Positions 9,329-17,900 of a stretch of 64,000 nt of DNA are shown here, in pieces. Positions within the stretch are counted from its first letter, which is position 1. Each line of letters starts with the position of its first letter. Source of the stretch: DAOUKH01 sp965261455 (GTDB lineage: Bacteria > Chloroflexota > Dehalococcoidia > SHYB01). The notes beneath the pieces are model-generated. The model ran no database searches, was not told where the DNA came from, and saw only the letters and a program-made list of their open reading frames with translations. A program made the translations under genes and the position numbers. The DNA is taken from positions 1,860,001-1,924,000 of the forward strand of contig OZ253453.1 in assembly GCA_965261455.1 (NCBI GenBank). The letters are read 5' to 3'.

Positions 9329-10084
9329 ATGGGCTACGAAGGAATGCTCGCGGAGACGACAAGCATCCAGGGGTTTGAAGGTGATGTCATCTCCGCGTAC
9401 CTAGCGCGGCCCTTGGGCGCCGGGCCTTATCCCGGCGTGGTGCTGCTTCATCACGCCCCCGGGTGGGACGAGTGGTATTGGGAGTCCACCCGCAAGTTTG
9501 CCCACCACGGGTACGTGGCGATATGCCCGAATCTCTACCACCGCGCGGGCGAGGGAAGCTCCGACGACGTGGCGGCCCGGGTCCGAGCCGCCGGGGGCGT
9601 CGCCGACGACCAGGTCGTGGGCGACACCGCTGGAGCGATGGACTATCTGCGGTCCTTACCCTTCGTCAACGGTAGGGTTGGCGTGATCGGATCATGCTCC
9701 GGAGGCCGCCAAGCGTACCTCGTGGCGTGTCGGACCAAGGGTCCGGATGCCGCGGTGGACTGCTGGGGTGGACGTGTCGTGATGTCGGAGGATGAGCTCA
9801 CCCCAAAGCAGCCCGTCTCGCCGCTGGACTATACGAAAGACCTTTCCTGTCCCCTGCTTGGGCTCTTTGGCCGTGAGGACATGAACCCTCCGCCGGCGCA
9901 AGTGGCGATGCACGAGGAGGAGTTAAAGAAGCACGGCAAGCAGTACGACTTCCACATGTACGACAACGCGGGACATGGATTCTTCTACTACGATAGGCCC
10001 GCCTATCGTTTGGAGCCGGCGCTGGACGGCTGGGCCAAGGTGTTCGACTTCTTCGGGAAACACCTCGCCACCGGCGCCAAGTGA
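9329..10084 (+). CDS. Dienelactone hydrolase family protein
   Basis: A 251-residue cytoplasmic hydrolase of the dienelactone hydrolase (carboxymethylenebutenolidase) family. The nucleophile motif GSCSGG places a cysteine at residue 123. The acid lies in FGREDMNPP and the histidine in NAGHGFF, giving the Cys-Asp-His triad expected of this family. The start has an aataggga/aggcg ribosome site. Dienelactone hydrolases convert dienelactones to maleylacetate in aromatic breakdown, consistent with the Rieske and VOC genes upstream, but many members are general esterases. Confidence 0.88.
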   Translation: MGYEGMLAETTSIQGFEGDVISAYLARPLGAGPYPGVVLLHHAPGWDEWYWESTRKFAHHGYVAICPNLYHRAGEGSSDDVAARVRAAGGVADDQVVGDTAGAMDYLRSLPFVNGRVGVIGSCSGGRQAYLVACRTKGPDAAVDCWGGRVVMSEDELTPKQPVSPLDYTKDLSCPLLGLFGREDMNPPPAQVAMHEEELKKHGKQYDFHMYDNAGHGFFYYDRPAYRLEPALDGWAKVFDFFGKHLATGAK

Positions 10085-10100
10085 CTGCGGAGTTGGGCCG

Positions 10101-10379
10101 ATGTGTACGTCAATCGTAGAGATCATCGACGTCGAGGGCAGCGGCAAAGGCGCAGCGGGCTGGTTTCCCGTGGCCCAAGCCGTCGTGGACTGTGATCACC
10201 CAACGCACGCGTTGCTAGAGCAGAGCATTAATATTGACGTCGTCAATCCGTCGCTGCCCCCGGAAATGCGTGTCGCGCTCGAGCTGACCACCGAGTCCGC
10301 CCGCGACCTGGCCCATTCCATCCTGAGCGCCGTCCAAGCGGCCGACACGTGGCGCGCTGAGCATGGCGGCGCGGGGTGA
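10101..10379 (+). CDS. DUF6295 family small protein
   Basis: A 92-residue protein beginning MCTSIVEIIDVEGSGKGA, with GWFPV, a DHP motif, LNID-like INIDVVNP and a C-terminal helix of the form ESARDLAHSIL. This pattern matches my recollection of DUF6295, a small family of unknown function often seen near amidohydrolase genes. The start at 10101 is chosen because the family begins MCT and because the longer open frame (from 9975) overlaps the dienelactone hydrolase gene. It ends just before the broken amidohydrolase gene. No function can be assigned. Confidence 0.72.
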   Translation: MCTSIVEIIDVEGSGKGAAGWFPVAQAVVDCDHPTHALLEQSINIDVVNPSLPPEMRVALELTTESARDLAHSILSAVQAADTWRAEHGGAG

Positions 10380-10386
10380 GGAGACC

Positions 10387-11029
10387 ATGAGGACCGAGCT
10401 TGGCAAGCTGATATCGGGCGATTCCCACGTATTCGAGCCCGAAACACTCTGGTGGGACCACCTTGCGCCCAAGTGGGGAGAGGCACTTCCCCGCGTCTAC
10501 GACGAATACCAGGGGAAGAAGGGCCCCTTCTTCCGCCGCGCCGAGAACGAAATCATCGACATGACCGCCCGTCAAAAGGTGCGGGACGCCAAGCTCGAAC
10601 CTCGCCTGCAGCAGGCCGGAACCGATCCCGACCTGAGGCTGGCTTACCAGGACGAGGAGGCTTACCCTCCTTTGCAGCGAGTTCGAAATCTCGTGGATAC
10701 CTTGGTTCATGAACGAGATGGATAGGAACATGCAGAGGACCTGGGTCATCACCTACGGTTATGCTCCTCCCAAGCTGAAGCCCAGCGAGTATATGCAGAC
10801 CAGGGTCTGGCATGGGTTTATCGATGACCCCTACGTCCGAGAGATGTCGCCCCACATCGGTCCGGACCGGCTCATCTGGGGATCGGATTTCCCTCACCCG
10901 GAAGGGATCGGGGTCAACGCCAAGGAGACTCTGGCCACGCTCATCAACGGTATGCCGGCCGAGACGCAAAGAAAGGCCACGGCAGATAACGCCGCTGCCT
11001 TATGGGACCTGCAATCCGTAGCCAAGTGA
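10387..11029 (+). pseudogene. Amidohydrolase family 2, internally deleted and frameshifted copy
   Basis: A broken paralogue of the amidohydrolase at 4861-5973. The N-terminal part (MRTELGKLISGDSHVFEP, to about residue 93) is intact and ends at AYQDEEA. The sequence then jumps to the segment matching paralogue residues from about 256 (LLCSEFEISW), but this is read in another frame, so the upstream frame runs into a stop at 10725. The C-terminal third is intact in that second frame, ending LWDLQSVAK. About 480 bases corresponding to paralogue bases 5140-5620 are missing. The deletion removes most of the TIM barrel, so activity is lost. A functional ribosome site (gtgaggagacc) still precedes the start. 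Confidence 0.88.
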
Positions 11030-11069
11030 CGGCGCGGCGTACCGACTCCACTCAGCAGGAGGCCGCGGC

Positions 11070-12068
11070 TTGAACGCCTCGCGGGGAAAGATGCGCTTCA
11101 GCCTGGCCGGGATCGCGGGGCTGACTTGGAGCCAGCTGCTGGAGGCGGTCACTACGGCGGAGGAGCTGGGCTTCTACGGCTTCTACGCGTCGGACCACCT
11201 GCTGACCCCGGGTCCCGGCCCCACCACGATCACCCCTAGCTCCCTTGAGCATTTAGACGCCCTTACCGTGGTCGCGGCGCTGACCGCGCACACACGGACG
11301 TTGCGCTTGGGCACGATGGTCGTCGGAAACCTCTTCCGCCACCCTGTCATCCTGGCCAAGGCGGTCAGCAGCATCGATCATGCCAGCGGCGGAAGAATGG
11401 AGCTCGGGCTCGGCGCCAACTGGCGAAGGGCGGAGTGCGACATCTACGGATTCCCCTTTCCTCCGCTCAAGGAACGGCTGAGGCGTCTCGAAGACACACT
11501 TCACATCATCACGTCGCTCTGGGGCCAAGAGCGCACAACGATCCAAAGCGAGTATCACGAACTTTCCGACGCGCCATTTCTCCCCAAGCCGCTCCAGCGG
11601 CCCTGGCCGCCGATCATCCTAGGCGGTGCCAACGACGAGACCTTGCGTTTGGCGGCTACCTACGCGGACGAATGGAACGGCCTAGGCCCCGTATCCCACG
11701 TACGGGAACGAGCGCTGAAACTGGACGCCCTCCGCCGTGAACAAGGGCAAGACCCCTCAGGCATTCGCCGCTCGGCCGTGGTCCCGCTTCACCTGACGGA
11801 CGACGCGGAGGAGGTGGAGCGTCGGACGAAGGGCATCGCCGCCGTCACGCGCAAGAACACGCAACGCTGTTCGGTGGAGTTGGCGGCTCAACCCGATGAA
11901 GTCGTGGCCGGAGAGGCGGCCCTCATCGGCGGCCCTGAGCAGGTCGCCGCCGGGGTCGACCGATGGCGGTCCGCCGGAATCAATCACCTCGTGTTCTTCA
12001 CCCCCCGCCCGTGGGACAGGCCGATGTTGGAGCGTTTCGCGAGCGACGTGATGCCGTCCTTTTCCTAG
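11070..12068 (+). CDS. LLM class flavin-dependent oxidoreductase
   Basis: A 332-residue luciferase-like monooxygenase-fold TIM barrel that uses FMNH2 or coenzyme F420 for oxidation. Characteristic segments are FYASDHLL, LGTMVVGNLFRHPVILAK, LDHASGGRMELGLGANW (here with I for L at the start) and KPLQRPWPPIILGG. The TTG start at 11070 is preceded by an aggagg site 8 bases upstream; an ATG at 11091 is the alternative. It stands alone, convergent with a second LLM gene. Cofactor choice and substrate cannot be decided from sequence. Confidence 0.88.
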   Translation: MNASRGKMRFSLAGIAGLTWSQLLEAVTTAEELGFYGFYASDHLLTPGPGPTTITPSSLEHLDALTVVAALTAHTRTLRLGTMVVGNLFRHPVILAKAVSSIDHASGGRMELGLGANWRRAECDIYGFPFPPLKERLRRLEDTLHIITSLWGQERTTIQSEYHELSDAPFLPKPLQRPWPPIILGGANDETLRLAATYADEWNGLGPVSHVRERALKLDALRREQGQDPSGIRRSAVVPLHLTDDAEEVERRTKGIAAVTRKNTQRCSVELAAQPDEVVAGEAALIGGPEQVAAGVDRWRSAGINHLVFFTPRPWDRPMLERFASDVMPSFS

Positions 12069-12111
12069 GGCCCCGCGGCCAAGCCGATGGCCACTCAGCT
12101 AGGAATTGGCG

Positions 12112-13041
12112 CTAGAAGGCGGGGATGACGTCTTGGGCTAAGGCCTCGATCTGCTCGATCTCATCGAAGATCGGATGCAACAGCACCAAGTCCGGCTGCT
12201 GGCCGACCACCTCCGCGACACGGTCCGTGCACTCCTGGACGCCTCCAGAGACGACGATTCCCTCGTCGAGGGAGAACCCTCGGTACACTCGGGCGAGCCA
12301 CTCGCCCGCGCGCCGCTTGGCGCGGGCCTCGTCGCGGTCCAACCCAACGTAGATGCGCTTGGCGATCTGGAAGGTTGCAGGGTCGCGCCCAGACTCTTCG
12401 CAGTAACGGCGCAGCAACTGGACGTTGTCGGCAAAGGCCCCGGTAGTCGATATGCCAGCCCCCATCCAGCCGTCCGCGTAGCGGGCCGCCCGGCGCAGGG
12501 CGTTCAGATGTCCTCCACCGAACCAGAGCGGCGGACGCGGCTGCTGCAACGGCTTCGGCTCCATGAGGACCTGATCGGTATTCCAGTAGCGGCCCTCGAA
12601 CGTCGTAGGGGACGTGGTCCAGAGGGCGTTCACGAGCCGCAACCCCTCGACAAAGCGGCCGACGGCCCGGGCCGTCGATATCCCGTAACGAGGATAGAGC
12701 CGCTCGGCCGTGCCTAGGCCGACACCCACGATGAGCCGGCCTTCGCTCATCTGGTCCAGAGACGCCAGCTCCCTAGCGAGAAGGATTGGGTTGTACACCG
12801 GGCTGATTAGGACCGAAGTCCCCAAGCGGACCCGCGCGGTGAGCGCCGCAACGTAGCCCAGAAGCACGACCGGGTCCAACACCGGATAGGGACGCAGGTG
12901 CATGTCCGCGACCCAGAGGCTGCCGTAGCCAAGCGCCTCGGAACGCCGGGCGAACTGGCCCACAAGCGCCATATCCACCCTGCCCGAGTCGAAAACCTGG
13001 GGTAGCCCTGCGCCCCACGAGATGTGACGTTCTGTGTGCAT
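12112..13041 (-). CDS. LLM class flavin-dependent oxidoreductase
   Basis: A luciferase-like monooxygenase of 309 residues from the start at 13041 (MHTERHISWGAGLPQ). Family signatures are SLWVADMHL, LGTSVLISPVYNPILLAREL, LDQMSEGRLIVGVGLG and KPLQQPRPPLWFGG. The open frame extends to 13080, but the leader (MRGRSRARDEQHL) is basic and unlike the family. It converges on the LLM gene at 11070-12068 yet is only distantly similar to it, so this is not a recent duplicate. Confidence 0.87.
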   Translation of the reverse strand: MHTERHISWGAGLPQVFDSGRVDMALVGQFARRSEALGYGSLWVADMHLRPYPVLDPVVLLGYVAALTARVRLGTSVLISPVYNPILLARELASLDQMSEGRLIVGVGLGTAERLYPRYGISTARAVGRFVEGLRLVNALWTTSPTTFEGRYWNTDQVLMEPKPLQQPRPPLWFGGGHLNALRRAARYADGWMGAGISTTGAFADNVQLLRRYCEESGRDPATFQIAKRIYVGLDRDEARAKRRAGEWLARVYRGFSLDEGIVVSGGVQECTDRVAEVVGQQPDLVLLHPIFDEIEQIEALAQDVIPAF

Positions 13042-13768
13042 CAAATGCTGTTCATCTCTAGCCCGCGATCGACCCCGCATGCCCCCGATGACCGGGCTAG
13101 GGGATGGAGCGTGAATGTCAATCGTACCTGTGAGCGTAGCCTGTCCTGCAAGACTTACCGCTGGACGGTCTCAGTGTGGGGGCGGGGAACGGTCAAGTCA
13201 CAGCTACCAGGTAGTCCTGCCCATACTGCCGCGCACGTGTCCCCTGCGAAGACAGGTCCGGCCATAACTCTTCGCCGGCACTTAAGCCAGGGCGGCTGAC
13301 AGCCGGGTACTGTCTGCCATCAAATAAGGTTGAAAGTGGTAGGCCGAACTTGATGGTAGGCAGAACCACGTTCGAGTTGGCGGTCACCTTGCAGGCCGGG
13401 TGGTCAACGGACTCTGAGGGCTGCGGGCGGCACGGTCGTAGTGCGTGTCGAACGGCTCATCACGACATCCTCCCTGTGGCCTTCTGTTGGCCATTCTAAC
13501 GGGCGCCAAGGGCCTTTGGCCGCATCGCCGACGCCTATACTATGCCTCTGACCAGCACTCGATGGCACGACCCATCCCTGTTCGGGCGGCGCAGCTAGTG
13601 GTACAAAGGTACCCGTACCGAGACACGGTCCATCGACCACCGATCCCAGGTTGGACCCGCGACGCCGTTGCAGCCGGAGGTAATTTATTGGGATTACCCG
13701 CTGCGGCGTTGCCCTTCTCTCGCTATCTGACTCTGACGAGCGCATGAACGGCGGAGGGTTATCGCGCC
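13042..13768. other. Non-coding gap with palindromic repeat copy A
   Basis: About 730 bases between divergent genes. No convincing gene is seen; the short open frames on both strands have no family features. It contains one copy of the dispersed palindromic repeat (13272-13380). Similarity to the copy C region appears to continue weakly for another 150 bases (for example cgccgacgcctata at 13527 against cgccgacgcctaca at 32481). The promoter of the transglutaminase cluster must lie near the right end. Confidence 0.6.
13272..13380 (+). repeat. Dispersed palindromic repeat, copy A
   Basis: Imperfect inverted arms 13310-13325 (ctgtctgccatcaaat) and 13348-13363 (acttgatggtaggcag) flank a loop containing gaaagtggtaggccg. 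The left flank (ccggcacttaagcc, gacagccgggta) and right flank (agaaccacgttcgagttgg) are shared almost exactly with copy C at 32250-32360, which fixes a unit of roughly 110 bases. Confidence 0.8.
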
Positions 13769-14944
13769 TTGCGACGGCTGATTACACGCCCACCGGGAAC
13801 AGTCTCCGGGCGGTTGGTGCGCCAGTCGGGACTGCTTCTCGCGCTGATGGCGGCACTGGCGGGTTTCTTTCTGCTGCTCAACCTGCTCGTGCCTCTGGTC
13901 TCAACGGGGCCTCAGGACATCCTGGCGGTCAAGCCCTCGGATGAGGATGCGATACGCCTGCCCTCTGGCGTCGCGCTTCTTTCCTTTGGCGTGGCGGCGA
14001 TGTCCATCGTTTTGGGAGTCGGTGCGCTGCTGGCACTCCAAGCCCGGCCACTGCAGCGAGACCGCGTCCGGCCGTCCCCTCGCCTGCCACTGATATCAGG
14101 CGTGCTGGCGGCCGTTACCCTGATAGGTCTTGGAGCATATCTGGCCTTTTCGGGGACGTTGGGACAGGAAATCTCCTACGAGCAACACCAAGTCGATCGG
14201 TCGCTGCTGCAACCCATTGGGTTGACGGTGCTAGCGAGCTTCTTCCTCTCAGTCGCCATCGGGAGCATTCTCTACCCTCGGCTCCTGTTGCCCATATTGG
14301 GAGGCTGGCTGGCGGTGGGAATGGTCTTTGGCCTACTGAACACGCAGTCGTTGGACGGACTGCGGCTGTTCGAGAAGGCGTCAAGGCTGGAAGAGCCGGT
14401 GGAGTACAACGCCCTTGTCGAGCGATACCTGCGCGTCGACGAAGGGAAAGAATCAGGCACGGGATCACCCACCTCTTCGGACCCTGATGCCCTCGACGCG
14501 GAGGGGGGCCCAGGGCCGGCGCCGGGGGTCGCCGTGGGGTACTTCATCTCTCTAGATCCCGGCGTAACGGTAGAGCAGGCCTATCGGCTAGCCCACGAGC
14601 CAATATTCTCCGTGGCCGGCGCCGCCAATACGTCGTATCTGCGCGCAGCTACCGGCGACATTTATGTGGACGGAAGATGGGCGCAACTGGATCCGGTGTA
14701 CATCCCCGTCTATGCGGAGACCAAAGGTCTCGAGCCGCGTGGCCGAGTTTGTGAGCACGTTCAGCGATACTCAGTCATCGACCCAGACCGAGCATTCTCT
14801 GAACATGGCGGTCCTGAAGCCGTCAAGCTCCTTGCTGCCGGAAGCCCGGCAGGATGTCATCGCAGTGTCGCCCACCGGCGACATTACCGGATTCGTTGCT
14901 GGATCCCTGGCAATATCCCAGAACCTGAGAAGCACACAGGTTGA
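13769..14944 (+). CDS. N-terminal membrane part of the giant transglutaminase-like protein (frame 1, before a frameshift)
   Basis: This frame starts at a TTG (13769) preceded by ggagggtt at good spacing; an in-frame stop sits just upstream. It encodes about five membrane helices (residues about 20-45, 65-90, 105-130, 150-170, 175-195), then a polar linker and the start of a beta module ending in GDIYVDGRW. The meaningful reading ends near 14740: beyond it the residues stop resembling the equivalent segments at 16620 and 18040, while the other frame starts to match. The remaining codons to 14944 are therefore out of frame. Together with 14664-22436 it represents one protein of roughly 2880 residues interrupted by a single-base shift, which may be a real mutation or a sequence error. 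Confidence 0.8.
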   Translation: MRRLITRPPGTVSGRLVRQSGLLLALMAALAGFFLLLNLLVPLVSTGPQDILAVKPSDEDAIRLPSGVALLSFGVAAMSIVLGVGALLALQARPLQRDRVRPSPRLPLISGVLAAVTLIGLGAYLAFSGTLGQEISYEQHQVDRSLLQPIGLTVLASFFLSVAIGSILYPRLLLPILGGWLAVGMVFGLLNTQSLDGLRLFEKASRLEEPVEYNALVERYLRVDEGKESGTGSPTSSDPDALDAEGGPGPAPGVAVGYFISLDPGVTVEQAYRLAHEPIFSVAGAANTSYLRAATGDIYVDGRWAQLDPVYIPVYAETKGLEPRGRVCEHVQRYSVIDPDRAFSEHGGPEAVKLLAAGSPAGCHRSVAHRRHYRIRCWIPGNIPEPEKHTG

Positions 14945-17900
14945 CGCTACGTATCGTCCGTTCAGTGCCACCCTGAGCGTCGACCAGCCGCTGACCTACT
15001 ACGGATGGACGTCATCCATCGAGAAATACTCGCCTCAAGCCTTGATCGAGGCTTCCCCGGTCGACGACCCCTCTTATCTCCAACTGCCCGACGGCCTGCC
15101 GCAGCGCGTCCATGACCTCGCCGCGGAGATCGCCACTGACGAATCGGTCTACCTACGGGCCAGGGCCATCGAGCTATACCTGAAAGACAACTACACTTTG
15201 GCCTTTGCGCAACCGGGGTCGGAACCCGAGCGGCCGCCAGCCGGGCAAGACCCGGTGGACTGGTTTCTCTTCGACCACGGCGAGGGCAGTCACGGCAACT
15301 TCAGCACTGCCTTCGTCGTACTAGCGCGAGCGGCAGGCGTCCCCGCCAGAGTAGTGTCGGGTTGGGCCATCAGCGCCAGCGCCCAGCAGACCGTCCACTG
15401 GGACCAAGCCCACCAGTGGGCGGAAATCGCCTTGGACGGCTTGGGTTGGATTACCTTCGACCCTACCCCGTCGGAGAGCCGCGGCGAGAGAGCTCCTTCA
15501 AGCGAGACAGTTCCCTCAAGCGAGGGAGCTGCCCTAGGCGAGACAGGCCCCTTGAAGGACAAGGGGGACAGCATCGCTCCTCCACCCGCACAGGACCCCG
15601 AAGCGGGAGGGGCCCCCGTGACGGAAGAAGAGGTCGAAGCCGCGCTGGAAGATCTCATCGCCAGCGAAGACCCTCAGGTGCGTACGTTCGTTTCCCAAGT
15701 GTTGGGCGAATCGGCCGACCCCGAACCTCTCCTCGTGCTGATAGGAGCGATGGTCAACGAAGGGGAGGTTGGGGACCGGCTAGAGGGTGTCACGGCTCTG
15801 GAGACGTTGGACCTCGACCTCCTGATATGGGTTCTCTTGAACTATCAAGACCCAGCGATCCGAGTCGCGGTAGCCGACGCCCTGGGCGATTTGGGCGATC
15901 TGAGAGCCCTTGAAGCACTGTCCCAAGCCTTAGCCACAGACTTGTTCCCCGGCGTGCGGGGGGCAGCTGCGGCCGCTTTGGCGGCGCTTGGCGATGCTTC
16001 GGCGTCCGGGCCTCTGGCGCGGGCCTTGGAGTCGGACGGCAACGGCATAGTCAGAGCGGCCGCAGCCGAGGCTTTGGGAGTGCTGAAGCCGCCGGAGACT
16101 ACAGCGGTGCTCATCAAGGCTCTCGTCGCCGACCCCGACGAACGGGTGCGGGTGTCCGTGGCCCGGGCGCTGGGCCGGATCAGGGACGACGCGGCGTTGG
16201 CGCCTCTTCTAGAAACCGAGAAGCATGCCGATCTGAGCGCCGTCAGGGAGGCCGCGCGTTATGCGCTTACAGAATGGCCCGTATTCGCGTTGGTCGCTGC
16301 ATTGCAGGCATCGTCTCTTCCAGAGGCACGTGCAGCCGCTGCCGAGATTCTGGGAAGACTCGGCTACTCATCGAGCATCCCTGCCTTGAGCAGAGCCCTC
16401 GGCGACTGGGAAGAGGCGGTACGGAGCGCCGCGCTCGAGGCGCTGCACCGGCTAGGCATCATGCTCCCATTGGAGAACGGCGGCGCCCTCCTCATCCGCG
16501 GCGAAACGCAAATGGCGTTCATTCCCGGAGCCACGACCGTCGCGGCGCCTCAAGGGCCGGTCAGCCCGGCTTTCGAGGTTTCAGGTGCGGCGGGCATCAA
16601 GCTCTTGCGGACCGAGACCGGCGATCACTATGTGGACGGACGGTGGATTCCTGAGGAATCGATTGGAGCGCCACACAGAGGCCAGGAAATTGATCACACT
16701 CGGGCCTTGGTACAGCCGCGCCAAAGCACCGACATATCGGGCGTGGTGCTATCCATGCCCGACTCGGTGACTCTGCTGGGAGGAACCGTTCCTACATCGG
16801 CACACCTGAGAACCATATCGCTAATAGGGGTCTTCTGGCCCGCGAGTGCGGTCTACACCACGAGCGCCTCCACACCCGACTACACATGGACTTCGTGGCT
16901 AACCAATTACTCCGCGGGGGAATTGGAGTCTAGTCTTACCGCACCCTCGGATTTGCACACGAGCCTGCCGGACGATCTTCCTCAGCGCGTCCGCGACCTA
17001 GCCGTTGAAATTACCGCCCAGCACTCGGGTCCGTACCGCAAGGCCGCAGCCATCGAACGGCATTTGAAGGAGAACTACACCTACGCGCAGACCGATGCCA
17101 CCCCGGAGGGGCAACCTGAGGGGCACGACCCTGTCGACTGGTTCCTTTTCGAAAGCGGGGTGGGCGCGAGTGGCAACTTCAGCAGCGCGTTCGTGATCCT
17201 AGCCCGGTCCGTCGGCATCCCGGCCAGAGTGGTATCGGGCTGGGCGATAGTGCCCATGCCCGACAGCCAGGAGGTCTACTCGGACCAGGCCCACCAGTGG
17301 GCGGAGGTGCCATTCCTAGAGCGAGGGTGGGTTCCCTTCGACCCCACACCGGGAGGCGCTCCGTCACGTGCTGCCGCGCGGCTTGGGTCGTCAGACCCAG
17401 AGGTCAGGGCGGCTGCCATCAAGGGGCAACTTGAGCATCTCGTCGGCAGCGATGCGACGGCAAGAGTAGCCGCGCGTGAAGTCCAGGCAGGTGTGCTGAA
17501 TTCCATTTCCGACAAGCATTCGCCAACATTGCGAGAGGTCTCGGCTACCGCCGACGCTGCACGGCAACAAGCCGGGTATGGGGCGTCGGCCCCTCATGGA
17601 GAGGCGCTCCGGCTCCTCGATGACTTGCTCGACTCAGTGGTCGGACAAAGCCCAACCGACGCCGCCAACTCCCTAGCCCGCTTGGAGTCCTTGGTGCGCG
17701 ACTTGTCGAATCTCGACCAGGCGCAGCGGGAACGCGCACTCTCCGCATTGGCCAAGTTGCTGGAATCTCTTACAGGTGACGGCCTTACCGCGCCGGCGCG
17801 CTCTCAGGAGGCATTGGGAGATCTGCTCGAAGTGCTTTCGGGCAGCGCAGTCACGATTCGCCTAGAGACTGGGGGGGTGTTGATACGCCAGGGACGGGCC

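Noticed and set aside
13445..13747. Possible small gene upstream of the transglutaminase cluster
   Set aside because: No ribosome site or recognisable domain, and it covers sequence that appears related to the repeat C flank, so it is treated as non-coding.
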